64,000 nt of DNA from assembly GCF_004354045.1 (NCBI RefSeq), contig NZ_SMRT01000005.1, positions 1-64,000 on the forward strand. Direction: 5' to 3'. Shown piece by piece: positions 35,020 through 44,791 of the stretch. The notes under the pieces were generated by a model. The model ran no database searches. It was not told the origin of the DNA and saw nothing but the letters and a program-made list of their open reading frames with translations. Made by a program: the position numbers and the translations under genes. The stretch is from Paenibacillus piri. Lineage in GTDB: Bacteria; Bacillota; Bacilli; Paenibacillales; NBRC-103111. How positions within the stretch are numbered: position 1 is the first letter of the stretch; the number at the start of each line of letters is the position of its first letter.

Positions 35020-35508
35020 ATGGAAGCATTGAACGAGTCCCGCGACAAGCTATGGGCTTGTATAGCAGGCTTAACGGAAGAACAGCTGCACCGCAGTAAT
35101 GGGGATGCCTGGTCGGCGCTTGAAAATTTGGAGCATTTGCACCTGATGGAACACGCGGTGTCGGGTCTGCTCCAGCAAGCGCTTCAAGCTCCGCCGGGCG
35201 GCGCTGTTCCCCGTGTAAACCTGGAAAGCATGCTGGACCGCTCGAACAAATATAACGCTCCGCCGTTCGGGCAGCCGAGAGGCTTGGTACAAAATCTCGA
35301 TCAGGCGAAGCAGCTGCTCGGCGAGTCGCAGTCCGCCCTGGAGGCGGTTCATGCCGCCGTCCGGCAGCTTGATCATCCTGAAACCTATTCGATGGAGCAT
35401 CCGGTATACGGCGCAATGAATTTGGACCAGTGGCTGGAGCTGTTCGCCCTGCATACGCTTCGGCATTTGGCGCAAATCGAACAGTCATTATCCCGCTCCA
35501 ACGGTTGA
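35020..35508 (+). CDS. DinB-superfamily protein
   Basis: 162 residues forming a predicted four-helix bundle, with histidines in ALENLEHLHLMEHA and HTLRHLAQIEQ that match the metal-binding sites of the DinB/YfiT fold. Family members are small metal-dependent transferases or stress proteins; some use bacillithiol or mycothiol. AAGGGAAGGG precedes the ATG. Monocistronic and divergent from uraA; exact activity unknown. Confidence 0.82.
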   Translation: MEALNESRDKLWACIAGLTEEQLHRSNGDAWSALENLEHLHLMEHAVSGLLQQALQAPPGGAVPRVNLESMLDRSNKYNAPPFGQPRGLVQNLDQAKQLLGESQSALEAVHAAVRQLDHPETYSMEHPVYGAMNLDQWLELFALHTLRHLAQIEQSLSRSNG

Positions 35509-35631
35509 AATTTGCAGGCAAGGCCGAGCGCTGACGCTGCCGCAGAACGATCCCGCCCCTCAGCATCTTAACTGTCTTGACTATATAACGATGCGTTTTC
35601 ACGGCTCACAAGCCGCCCATCATACCCAAAC

Positions 35632-35678
35632 GAAGCCTCCTATTCCCGTCCGAACCGCGGGGTTTTGGAGGCTTCTTT
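35632..35678 (+). terminator. Hairpin terminator between the DinB-like gene and the YesN-like regulator
   Basis: Stem GAAGCCTCC / GGAGGCTTC with a long GC-rich loop, then TTT. Nothing else is recognised in 35509-35857. Confidence 0.6.
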
Positions 35679-35857
35679 GCTCTCGGGCTGAAGCCGGCTC
35701 ACTCCTTCTTAATGCAATGGCCGCTCTGAGTCGGCTCCATCCGCATAGCTGCGCGTCCGCTGGACGATATTGGAATCCGCCGTTTTTTTCATGAACCTAC
35801 AACTTTCCCCGCGTTTATTGTAAAGTAGATGAAAGCTACCGAAGGAGGTTGTCCGGC

Positions 35858-36877
35858 ATGAAACGTATTTACATTATCGATGATGAACCCATGATTTGCA
35901 TGGGCTTGAACCAGATGCTTCACGATTACGGCCGGTTTGACAGCATAGTGACGTTCACCGACAGTACGGCGGCTCTGCAGGAAATTATCGCCAACCCGCC
36001 GGAAGCGGTTTTATCGGATATTAGCATGCCGCGCATGGACGGGCTGGAATTGTGCAGAAACATTTATGAGCGGAAGCTCCAGACCCGAATCATCATTTTA
36101 TCCGGCTACAACAATTTCGATTACGCGCAAAAGTGCATCTCTTACGGAGTCAGAGAATATTTATTGAAACCGGTTACCGAGCTGGAGCTGTTTCCTGCAC
36201 TGGATAAGGTGCTGAGCGAAAACAGAACGGGCGCTTTCTCTTTATCCTGGTTGGAGCAGTGGCTGGAGCGGATGGAGGAAAGCATTTGGACCTCCGACGG
36301 CAATCGCACGGACGAGCTGCTGCGGCAGATGCAAAGCGAGCTGGCGAACGGCGAGCTTTCGTTTCAACGGCAGGCCGTGCAGGACGGGCTGATGCTGCTT
36401 GAAAAAAAGCTGAACACGCGCGGCACCTACACATTTCAGCGGCTGCCGGACGACGGCGAGGCAAAGCGGGATGCATCTGATCCGATTGCGAAGCTGGAGC
36501 GTCAAATCCGCGAGTGGTGTCAACAGCTGGCCGTTTACCGGGGCGGCAACCAGATTAATGTGCTGGAGGCCGCGCTCGCCTATATCGACGACCATTTAAA
36601 CGAGGATTTATCGTTGGAGGCGGTAGCCGAGCAGATGGGCTTGACGCCGAACTATTTCAGCCATTATTTCAAGAAAATGACGAACGAAACTTTCGTCCAA
36701 TACAGGCTGCGCAAGCGGGTGGAGCGGGCCAAGAAGCTGCTGGCCGTGCCGCACAGCAAAATTATCGATATTATGGCGGAGGTCGGCTACGACAGCTATC
36801 CGCATTTTTCGCGTACCTTCAAGAAAATGACCGGCTATTCGCCGACCGAATACAGAGCGTTTTTGGGGATCAAATAA
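35858..36877 (+). CDS. YesN-type response regulator (receiver plus AraC DNA-binding domain)
   Basis: 339 residues. Receiver with IIDDEP, phospho-acceptor Asp54 in VLSDISMPRMDG, and LLKPV. A middle linker of about 110 residues is followed by a C-terminal AraC pair of helix-turn-helices (LEAVAEQMGLTPNYFSHYFK; IIDIMAEVGYDSYPHFSRTF). GAAGGAGG lies 9 bases before the ATG at 35858. It overlaps the kinase gene by one base (TAATG). It is expected to activate the importer and glycosidase genes that follow. Confidence 0.93.
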   Translation: MKRIYIIDDEPMICMGLNQMLHDYGRFDSIVTFTDSTAALQEIIANPPEAVLSDISMPRMDGLELCRNIYERKLQTRIIILSGYNNFDYAQKCISYGVREYLLKPVTELELFPALDKVLSENRTGAFSLSWLEQWLERMEESIWTSDGNRTDELLRQMQSELANGELSFQRQAVQDGLMLLEKKLNTRGTYTFQRLPDDGEAKRDASDPIAKLERQIREWCQQLAVYRGGNQINVLEAALAYIDDHLNEDLSLEAVAEQMGLTPNYFSHYFKKMTNETFVQYRLRKRVERAKKLLAVPHSKIIDIMAEVGYDSYPHFSRTFKKMTGYSPTEYRAFLGIK

Positions 36878-38694
36878 TGAAGAACAGTCTCGCAGCCCGC
36901 ATATATTTATATTTTGCCACGATCATTGTGCTTGCCGTCGCCACCATCGGCATTACCGGCTACTTAAGGTCGAGCAAGGAACTGGAAAATCAGTACCAGA
37001 ACCTGCTGGCCCAAATCGTCGATAACGTCCTGCACCAGACCGACCTGTATTTAAAAAATTACGAACGGGCTACCGTGTCGATTTTAACTTCGCCGCTCGT
37101 CAAGGAAGCGCTTGATTCGGGCACGAAATCGGTTACCGATCTGAAAACGACGACGGCGACCATCAATCAGCAGGTGTTTCAGCCGGTGCTGATCAATAAT
37201 CCGCAAATTACGATGGTCTATTTGGCCGGAAATAACGGCTTTCAGACGACCGATTTCAATTCGCACATCGTAAATTTCAATTACAAGGGCTTTCAGGAAT
37301 ATATCGAGCAGCTGCAGGAGGACACCCGCGAGGACGGGGGATTGACGATACAGGATTCCGGTTTTCTGGACGGGCATTTGACGTTGGCGCGCAGAGTCGC
37401 CGATCGTCAAACCTCCAAGGTTTATAAGGGCGTCATGGGCTTCGAGCTGCGGATCGGCGAGCTGACCACGCTGTGGAAGGGCATCCACCTCGGGGAGTCG
37501 GGCTATTTCTTTATCGTTAACGACCGCGGCAAAATATTGTACCACCCCGATTCGAAACGGATCGGCAAGCAGCTGAACGGAAGACAGTTCGAAACGATTC
37601 AGCACAATAAAAATCTCGTATTCGAGCTGCCTGAGGAAGACGGTCGCATCTTTTTCAGCAGACGGTCGGAATATTCGGGCTGGACGCTTGTAGCCAGCAT
37701 GTCGGTTGCCGAGCAGCGGAAGCCGATTTCCAACCTGCGGCAAACGACGATCTACGTCGGGCTGGGCACGCTGCTGCTTGTTACGCTGCTCGCAGTTCGT
37801 TTCGGACGCTCGATCGTTCGTCCGGTCCGACTGCTTGAGGATGGGATGCGGCAGACGGAGAGAGGGCTTTGGACGAAGGTGCCGCTGACCGGCAGCAGGG
37901 ATGAGATGGACCGGTTAATATCGAGCTATAATACGATGGTCGGCCGGCTGGAGGAGCTGGTGGATCGCGTGTACGAAACCGAGCTGCGCAATCAGGACAA
38001 TTTGTTCAAGCGGCAGCTGGCCGAATTCCAGTCGCTGCAGCTGCAAATTAATCCGCATTTTTTATACAACACGCTTGAAATTATTATTTGCTATGCCGTC
38101 ATCCAGAAATCATCGGAAATTAAAGATATCGTCCGCTCGCTGTCATATATGTTCCGCTATTCGATCCGTACCGATCTGGAGGAAATTACGGTCGCGAACG
38201 AGCTGAAGCATGTGCTTAATTTTATGAACATTATGCATTACCGCATTCAGCGCCCGTTCGAAATCGACGTCCGCATCCCTCCGGAGCTGCTGCTCCACAA
38301 TATGGTTCGTTTGACGCTGCAGCCGTTGGTGGAAAACGCGTTCAAGCACGCATTTCCCGACGGGATCGAGGACCGGCATACGATCGTCATCGACGCCTGG
38401 AACGACGACGCTTATTTTTGTGTGACAGTCGAGGATAACGGTTGCGGAATCGACGAGCGGAAGCTGGAGCAAATCCGCGAGCGGCTGCAGGACGGTCAAT
38501 TGGCGCATAAGCAGTCGAACGAGCCGCCTGCGGCCGGCGGCAGCATCGGACTCGGCAACGTACACAGCCGCATTCAGATGGTATTCGGCGAACAGTACGG
38601 CCTATCGATCGATAGCCGGGCCGGCGAAGGTACCCGCATTACGATCCGAATGCCGTCGCAGCATGTCAAAAAAAATCATGCCGAAGTAATTTAG
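36877..38694 (+). CDS. YesM-type membrane sensor histidine kinase
   Basis: 605 residues. N-terminal helix (about 7-27), an extracytoplasmic Cache sensor of about 260 residues, a second helix (about 290-310), a HAMP domain, and a His_kinase domain with His394 in LQINPHFLYNTLE, the mark of the LytS/YesM group. HATPase boxes are VENAFKHAFPDG (N), VEDNGCGID (G1) and GGSIGLGNVHSRI (G2). It probably senses an extracellular oligosaccharide or the loaded LipO protein and signals to the YesN-type partner. Confidence 0.93.
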   Translation: MKNSLAARIYLYFATIIVLAVATIGITGYLRSSKELENQYQNLLAQIVDNVLHQTDLYLKNYERATVSILTSPLVKEALDSGTKSVTDLKTTTATINQQVFQPVLINNPQITMVYLAGNNGFQTTDFNSHIVNFNYKGFQEYIEQLQEDTREDGGLTIQDSGFLDGHLTLARRVADRQTSKVYKGVMGFELRIGELTTLWKGIHLGESGYFFIVNDRGKILYHPDSKRIGKQLNGRQFETIQHNKNLVFELPEEDGRIFFSRRSEYSGWTLVASMSVAEQRKPISNLRQTTIYVGLGTLLLVTLLAVRFGRSIVRPVRLLEDGMRQTERGLWTKVPLTGSRDEMDRLISSYNTMVGRLEELVDRVYETELRNQDNLFKRQLAEFQSLQLQINPHFLYNTLEIIICYAVIQKSSEIKDIVRSLSYMFRYSIRTDLEEITVANELKHVLNFMNIMHYRIQRPFEIDVRIPPELLLHNMVRLTLQPLVENAFKHAFPDGIEDRHTIVIDAWNDDAYFCVTVEDNGCGIDERKLEQIRERLQDGQLAHKQSNEPPAAGGSIGLGNVHSRIQMVFGEQYGLSIDSRAGEGTRITIRMPSQHVKKNHAEVI

Positions 38695-38788
38695 GATAAT
38701 GTCCCTCCCGATGAAAAGAGCTATTCTAGGCATAACGGAAGGCATGCCGCCATTTTTATACAACACCGAGAAAGGAGGGGCCTGTCCA

Positions 38789-39760
38789 TTGGAAATTTCC
38801 GCCGGCCAATCCAAGCCCATCGCTGCCGCGCCGCCGAAGTCCGGAATTTGGGCACGGTTCGGCAAAAACATCGTCGAACGATGGCAGCTGTACCTCCTCA
38901 TCCTGCTGCCTATCATTTATTTGGCCGTATTCAAGTACGTTCCGATGTACGGCGCGTTGATCGCCTTCAAAAATTATGTCCCGACCAAGGGCGTTTGGGG
39001 CAGCGATTGGGTAGGCTTTAAATATTTCATCCGGTTTTTCAACTCGTACGAATTTGTCCGGATCATGAAAAATACGCTTGTCGTCAGCTTCTACAGCCTT
39101 TTGGCAGGGTTTCCGTTTCCGATCGTTCTGGCGCTTTGCCTGAATTATGTGAAGTCGAAATTTTTCCAAAAATCCGTACAGATGATTACTTACGCGCCGC
39201 ATTTCATCTCGGTTGTCGTGATGATCGGGATTGTGGTTCAGTTTCTCGATCCCCGGATCGGCCTGGTCAATCTGATTTTGAAAGCGTTTGGCTTCAGTCC
39301 CGTCAACTTTATGGGCGAGCCGGGCTGGTTCAGTCACATTTTCGTCTGGTCGGGCATCTGGCAAAATGTCGGGTTCTCCTGCATCATCTACCTGGCTGCC
39401 CTGGCGGCAATCGATCCTTCGCTGCACGAAGCCGCCGTTATGGACGGGGCCAGCAAAGTCCGGCGCATGTGGCACGTCGATTTGCCGGGCATTATGCCGG
39501 TTGCGGTCATTATGCTGATTATGAATACCGGGCATGTGCTCGATATCGGCTTTGAGAAAATTTTGCTGATGCAAAATCCGCTTAACACGAGCGCCTCCGA
39601 GGTGATCGACACGTATGTGTACAAGGTGGGCCTGGCTTCGACGGCGATTAACTATTCGTACTCGACAGCGATCGGGCTGTTCAAATCCGTCATTAACCTG
39701 ATTCTTCTGATCGTAGTGAACCGCGCAGCCAAAAAATTGGGACAAACGAGTCTCTGGTAA
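38789..39760 (+). CDS. lplB: LplB-type ABC sugar permease (importer 2)
   Basis: 323 residues, six helices, EAA loop EAAVMDGASKVRRMWHVDLP. A TTG start at 38789 is chosen because AAAGGAGGGG stands 8 bases upstream and the open frame before it is not family-like. Paralogue of 29877-30845. With the next two genes it forms a CUT1 importer lacking an ATPase. Confidence 0.9.
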   Translation: MEISAGQSKPIAAAPPKSGIWARFGKNIVERWQLYLLILLPIIYLAVFKYVPMYGALIAFKNYVPTKGVWGSDWVGFKYFIRFFNSYEFVRIMKNTLVVSFYSLLAGFPFPIVLALCLNYVKSKFFQKSVQMITYAPHFISVVVMIGIVVQFLDPRIGLVNLILKAFGFSPVNFMGEPGWFSHIFVWSGIWQNVGFSCIIYLAALAAIDPSLHEAAVMDGASKVRRMWHVDLPGIMPVAVIMLIMNTGHVLDIGFEKILLMQNPLNTSASEVIDTYVYKVGLASTAINYSYSTAIGLFKSVINLILLIVVNRAAKKLGQTSLW

Positions 39761-39775
39761 AAGGGAGTGCAGCTA

Positions 39776-40669
39776 ATGACAGGTAAAATGAAAGAAGCGC
39801 TGGACGACCGGCTGTTTAATTATGCGAACCATATCATCTTGTTTATATTTGCCGTCACCGTCCTGTATCCGCTTGTTTATATTATCAGCGCCTCGTTCAG
39901 CTCCGCATCGTCGGTCATTTCCGGCCGCGTCTGGCTGTTTCCGGTGGAGCCTACGCTGGAAGGCTACGCAGCGGTGTTCAAGCACAGACTAATCGGGTCC
40001 AGCTTTTTAAACTCGCTGTTTTATACGGCCGTCGGTACGGTTGTTAATGTTATTTTGACGTTAATGGCGGCGTACCCTTTGGCCAGAAAAGATTTTATGC
40101 CCCGCAACATCGTCATGGCGCTGTTCGTGTTTACGATGATGTTCTCCGGCGGCTTGATCCCTTCGTATCTCGTCGTGAAGGAGCTTGGCCTGATCGATAC
40201 GCGCTGGTCCTTGATTATCCCGGGAGCGATCGCGGTCTGGAACATGATTATCGCGCGCACTTATTTTCAAACGACGATTCCGGACGAGCTGCTGGAAGCG
40301 GCGCAAATGGACGGCTGCAGCGACATGACCTTTTTGCGCAAAATCGTCATCCCGCTCTCCGGTCCGATTATCGCGGTCATTGCGTTATTTTATGCGGTCA
40401 GTCATTGGAATCAATATTTTAACGCGCTCTTGTATTTGAAACGCCAGGAGCTGTATCCGCTGCAGCTCGTACTCCGGGACATTCTCATTCAAAACGAGGT
40501 CGACGCGTCGATGATTACCGATGTGGCCGATCAGGCTGCGCGTCAAGGACTGCGCGAGCTGCTGAAATATTCGTTGATTGTCGTATCGACGGTTCCGGTG
40601 CTGATCATTTATCCGTTTATTCAAAGGCATTTTGTCAAAGGCATGATGATAGGCTCATTGAAGGGCTGA
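39776..40669 (+). CDS. ytcP: YtcP-type ABC sugar permease (importer 2)
   Basis: 297 residues, MalG-like, EAA loop EAAQMDGCSDMTFLRKIVIP. The ATG at 39776 is preferred over a GTG at 39767 because GGGAG lies 8 bases before it. It sits 15 bases behind the LplB-like gene. Paralogue of 28945-29841. Confidence 0.92.
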   Translation: MTGKMKEALDDRLFNYANHIILFIFAVTVLYPLVYIISASFSSASSVISGRVWLFPVEPTLEGYAAVFKHRLIGSSFLNSLFYTAVGTVVNVILTLMAAYPLARKDFMPRNIVMALFVFTMMFSGGLIPSYLVVKELGLIDTRWSLIIPGAIAVWNMIIARTYFQTTIPDELLEAAQMDGCSDMTFLRKIVIPLSGPIIAVIALFYAVSHWNQYFNALLYLKRQELYPLQLVLRDILIQNEVDASMITDVADQAARQGLRELLKYSLIVVSTVPVLIIYPFIQRHFVKGMMIGSLKG

Positions 40670-40719
40670 ACGGCGGACCGGTGAAGATTCATTTAAAACG
40701 ATAAAAAGGGGATATAACG

Positions 40720-42378
40720 ATGAGAAAAGGTGTTACGGCTTTAGTGTCGATGTTAACCGCGACCGCGCTTCTGACCGGCGCATGCTCCAGCGCCAAGCAG
40801 AACGGCTCCGAGCCGGAAGCGGGAGGCTCCGATCAGGTGACGGAGGCGGGCGTATTCCCGATTACGAAGGAAAAAACGACCTATAAGGTCATGATCAAAG
40901 GCTCGAGCATTGTCGAGAACTTCGCCACGAACGAATTTACGAAATGGCTGGAGGAAAAGACGAACATTCACCTCGAATGGGAAGTCGCCCCTGAAAAGTC
41001 GTTCCAGGAGAAGCTGAACGTAGCACTGGCCAGCGGCGATTATCCGGACATTTTGATCAATATGAGCATTTCGCCGATTCAGCAGTCCATTTACGGGAAG
41101 GACGGCGTGTTTATACCGCTGAACTCCTATATCGATAAATACGGTACGGAAACGAAAAAGATGTGGGGGCAGGTTTCGTACGCCAAAGATTTGATGACGA
41201 TGCCGGACGGCAAAATATATTCCCTGCCGCAGATCAATCAATGCTATCATTGCTCATATGGGCAAAAAATGTTTATTAACCAGACCTGGCTCAAGAAGCT
41301 CGGCCTGAGCATGCCGACGACGACCGACGAATTTTACGAGGTATTGAAAGCGTTTAAGGAAAAGGACCCGAACGGCAACGGCAAGGCCGATGAAATTCCA
41401 TTGGTCGGCGCGGTCGGCGGTCCGTCCACGACGATTCAGCAGACGCAGCTGGACCCGTTCATTATGAGTGCGTTCGTCGAAAAAGATTTCGCTTACAAGC
41501 TTGTGAAGGACGGCAAAGTTCAGGTGGCCTATAACCAGCCGGGCTGGAAGGAAGGCCTCAAATATTTGAACAAGCTGTACAAGGAGGGCCTGATCGCTTC
41601 GCAGTCGTTTACACAGGATAAAAATCAGCTGAAGCAAATGGGCATGAACCCGGAAGCTCCGATTATCGGTGCGGTTCCGGCGCAAAATCAAGGCAATTTC
41701 ATCGAGATCGATTCCGAGCGCTTTAAAGATTTCGTGACGGTACCTCCGTTAAAAGGGCCGTCCGGCGTGCAGTCCGCACCGTTCCAGCCGTACTACATTT
41801 TGCAGGGACAGTTCGTGATCACGAACAAAGCTAAAAATCCGGCCGCCGCCTTCCGGCTCGCCGATCTGTTGATGTCGGAAGAAGCCGCCCTGCGCAGCAC
41901 CGTTGGCCGTCCGGGCCAAGAGTGGGACAAAGCCGCAGACGGCGAGCTTGGACTTGACGGCAAGCAGGCCAAATGGAAACAGCTGACGACCTTCGGCAAG
42001 CTGCAAAACGTGCATTGGGCGCAAGCGGGCCCTTCCGTTCGCACGAACGAATTCCGGTTAGGCCAGTATGCCGATCCGAAGATTCCGCTTGAAACGATTT
42101 TATATAACGAGTCGAAGAAAAACTATGAGCCCTATCAGCTCGATCCGAAAAAGGTCGTTCCACCGCTCTTCTTTACGAACGAACAATCCGAGGAGCTGGC
42201 CAATATCGAGAAGGCGATCTCGGACTACCGCGCCGAATTTTTCGCCAAGTCGGTTACGGGCGCAGTCGATATCGACAAGGAATGGGACAACTACTTGAAC
42301 ACGCTGGATAAAATGAACCTGAAACGGTATATCGAAATTCACCAGCAAGCGTATGACGAATGGAGCAAAAAGAAATAA
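40720..42378 (+). CDS. LipO-type solute-binding lipoprotein (importer 2)
   Basis: 552 residues. Lipobox LTGAC with lipid-bearing Cys near residue 22. The mature part parallels 27147-28808 along its length (FTKWLEEKTN, LASGDYPD, EF-hand-like DPNGNGKADE). It delivers an oligosaccharide to the LplB/YtcP pair. The ligand presumably is the substrate of the two glycosidase-like enzymes that follow. Confidence 0.9.
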   Translation: MRKGVTALVSMLTATALLTGACSSAKQNGSEPEAGGSDQVTEAGVFPITKEKTTYKVMIKGSSIVENFATNEFTKWLEEKTNIHLEWEVAPEKSFQEKLNVALASGDYPDILINMSISPIQQSIYGKDGVFIPLNSYIDKYGTETKKMWGQVSYAKDLMTMPDGKIYSLPQINQCYHCSYGQKMFINQTWLKKLGLSMPTTTDEFYEVLKAFKEKDPNGNGKADEIPLVGAVGGPSTTIQQTQLDPFIMSAFVEKDFAYKLVKDGKVQVAYNQPGWKEGLKYLNKLYKEGLIASQSFTQDKNQLKQMGMNPEAPIIGAVPAQNQGNFIEIDSERFKDFVTVPPLKGPSGVQSAPFQPYYILQGQFVITNKAKNPAAAFRLADLLMSEEAALRSTVGRPGQEWDKAADGELGLDGKQAKWKQLTTFGKLQNVHWAQAGPSVRTNEFRLGQYADPKIPLETILYNESKKNYEPYQLDPKKVVPPLFFTNEQSEELANIEKAISDYRAEFFAKSVTGAVDIDKEWDNYLNTLDKMNLKRYIEIHQQAYDEWSKKK

Positions 42379-42496
42379 GCCTGCAGCCGCAGGAGCAGCA
42401 GGACACACATGCAGATGAGCGGGGGCGGTCAATCCGGAAGGGTTGCCGCCCTGTTCCTTGGAAACACATTCAGCACTCGAAAGGAATGAATCCGCG

Positions 42497-44746
42497 ATGA
42501 TTCATACGAACATCGATTGGCCGGCTTTTATGGCCCGGCACGATATGACATGGTCCGTCAAGCCGATCTCCTGGGACGAAGGCGCGTTTATCGGCAACGG
42601 GATCATGGGAGCGATGATTTACAGCGAGGAGCATCGCGACAAGCGGAATGTGCTCCGCTTCGTCTTGGGACGGACCGATGTAACGGCCCGCAAGCCGCAG
42701 GGCGGCTATCCGCCGCGCGTTCCGGTCGGCGAGCTGCACTTGGAATTGGCAGGCTGGCTGTACCAGCCGGTTTCGCTCCGGGTCGATTTGTGGAATGCGG
42801 AGCTGCGCGCCGACATCACGACGACCGTCGGCAAGGTAAGCGTCCGCGCGTTCGTTCACAGCCGCGATATGGCGCTCGCCGTCGAGCTTAAGACGAGCGG
42901 AGAAGAACGCGCCGCCAAGCTGGAATGGTATGCGTTCAGCGAAGTGGACGAAGTGCTGAAAAATGCGGACGGCCGCAACCTGAATCAATACATTCCGGAA
43001 ATCCGCGTAACCCGCTATCCGTTGGAGGCTATGACGGTCGGCGTCCAGCAATTTATACCGCACGGCGGCTGTACGACCGTATGGCAGGAGCTGCGGCCGG
43101 ACGGCGAGCCGGATCGGCGCTTGCTGTATTTGTCCATCGCCAATGAAGCCGGCGAGGCCGTCCAACGGCAGGCGGCGGCGGTCGTCCGCAGCGCTGCCGC
43201 CCGGCCTTGGGCGGAATGGGTGGAGGCGCACCGGAGCTGGTGGCATGATTATTACCGCCAAAGCTTCATATCGATTCCGGACACGATGCTGGAAGGCTTT
43301 TACTGGATACAAATGTACAAGCTTGCCTCGGCAACGCGCGAGCATGGTATGATGATAGATAATCAGGGGCCTTGGCTCGCTCCGACGCCATGGGCCGGCG
43401 TCTGGTTCAACATGAACGTGCAAATGAGCTATTCGCCGGTCTATACGGCAAACCGTCTGCATATCGGCGAATCGCTCGTCCGCGCCTTCCGCGACAACTT
43501 TGACCATTTGAAGAATAATGTGCCGGAGCCGTACCGGGAAGATTCGTCCGGGCTGCCGCGGAGCTGCAGCTATGATCTGATAAACCCCGTCGGCACGGAG
43601 ATCGGCAATCTGACCTGGGTTTGCCACAATTTATGGCGGCATTACCGGTATTCGATGGATGAAGCGCTGATCCGCGATTTGCTGTATCCGCTGCTCAAGC
43701 GCAGCGTGCAGTACTACCTGCACCTGCTGGAGGAAGGCGACGACGGCAGGCTTCATCTGCCGCCGACCGTATCGCCGGAATACGGCTCCTTTCTGCAGAT
43801 GACCGTGCCGGATACGCATTTCGATCTGTCGCTGCTGCAGTGGGGATGCGAAACGCTGCTGCGCATGAACGAGCTGCTCGGTCTGCAGCAAGAGGATGCG
43901 GCGTACCGGGAGCGCTGGAGCTCGACGCTGGAACGTCTGACGCCCTTGCCGGTCGATGAAACCGGCTTCATGATCGGCAGCGGCCAGCCGCTGGAGTTCG
44001 GCCACCGCCATTTCAGCCATTTGATGGCGGTATTCCCGCTGCATCTCATCAGCGGAGACGATGAGCGGGAGCGCGAGCTGATCATGCGCACGCTTCGCCA
44101 TTGGTTTTCCATGGAGGGCGATCTGCGCGGCTTTACCTTTACAAGCGCGGCATCCGTTGCCGCAGCCTTGGGCAACGGGGACGAAGCGCTCGGCTATTTG
44201 CAATCGTTTATGCATCTGATTAAGCCGAATACGATGTACAAGGAGGCGGGACCCGTGATCGAGTCGCCGTTGGCGGCAGCGGAAGCGATTCACGATATGC
44301 TGCTTCAAAGCTGGGGGGATACGATCCGCGTATTCCCCGCCGTGCCGGAACGGTGGCAGGAAGCGTCGTTCCACGAGCTGCGGGCGGAGGGCGCGTTTCT
44401 CGTCAGTGCCGCCCGCTCCAACGGAGCTACGTCCTGGATTCGCGTCAAAAGCCTTGCGGGCGAACCGTGCCGCATTCAAACCGGCATGGCCGGGGACATT
44501 CGCCTTGCGGGCCCGGCTTCGGCCCGGCTTCGCAGGCTGGGCGGCGGCTTGTGCGAGCTGGAGCTGAAGCGGGGAGAGGAGGCCGTTCTCTACGTCGGAG
44601 AAGAGAACGGCGGAGGCTCCACCGTTGCGGAAGGAACAGCAGCCGGAAGGCAGTGGATCGTCGAGCCGGTACCGGCCGACCCGCATTTGTGCGGCTATTT
44701 CGGCGGCCGCAAGCCGTGGCGGCTGTACGGCCTGCCGATACGCTAA
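42497..44746 (+). CDS. GH95-like glycoside hydrolase ((alpha/alpha)6 barrel)
   Basis: 749 residues without a signal peptide. The N-terminal beta-sandwich contains GNGIMGAMIY, the middle is an (alpha/alpha)6 barrel with NPVGTEIGNLTWVCHNLWRH and LPPTVSPEYG (the place of the catalytic region in GH95), and the C-terminal part is beta-rich. GH95 enzymes are alpha-L-fucosidases or alpha-L-galactosidases; this one is distant and its sugar is not certain. The ATG at 42497 follows AAAGGAA; 18 codons upstream are open but lack a site. Cytoplasmic location fits cleavage after import. Confidence 0.72.
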   Translation: MIHTNIDWPAFMARHDMTWSVKPISWDEGAFIGNGIMGAMIYSEEHRDKRNVLRFVLGRTDVTARKPQGGYPPRVPVGELHLELAGWLYQPVSLRVDLWNAELRADITTTVGKVSVRAFVHSRDMALAVELKTSGEERAAKLEWYAFSEVDEVLKNADGRNLNQYIPEIRVTRYPLEAMTVGVQQFIPHGGCTTVWQELRPDGEPDRRLLYLSIANEAGEAVQRQAAAVVRSAAARPWAEWVEAHRSWWHDYYRQSFISIPDTMLEGFYWIQMYKLASATREHGMMIDNQGPWLAPTPWAGVWFNMNVQMSYSPVYTANRLHIGESLVRAFRDNFDHLKNNVPEPYREDSSGLPRSCSYDLINPVGTEIGNLTWVCHNLWRHYRYSMDEALIRDLLYPLLKRSVQYYLHLLEEGDDGRLHLPPTVSPEYGSFLQMTVPDTHFDLSLLQWGCETLLRMNELLGLQQEDAAYRERWSSTLERLTPLPVDETGFMIGSGQPLEFGHRHFSHLMAVFPLHLISGDDERERELIMRTLRHWFSMEGDLRGFTFTSAASVAAALGNGDEALGYLQSFMHLIKPNTMYKEAGPVIESPLAAAEAIHDMLLQSWGDTIRVFPAVPERWQEASFHELRAEGAFLVSAARSNGATSWIRVKSLAGEPCRIQTGMAGDIRLAGPASARLRRLGGGLCELELKRGEEAVLYVGEENGGGSTVAEGTAAGRQWIVEPVPADPHLCGYFGGRKPWRLYGLPIR

Positions 44747-44791
44747 AGCGGGCCGGCAGATGCGGATACCTATATAACCTATGGAGAGAGG

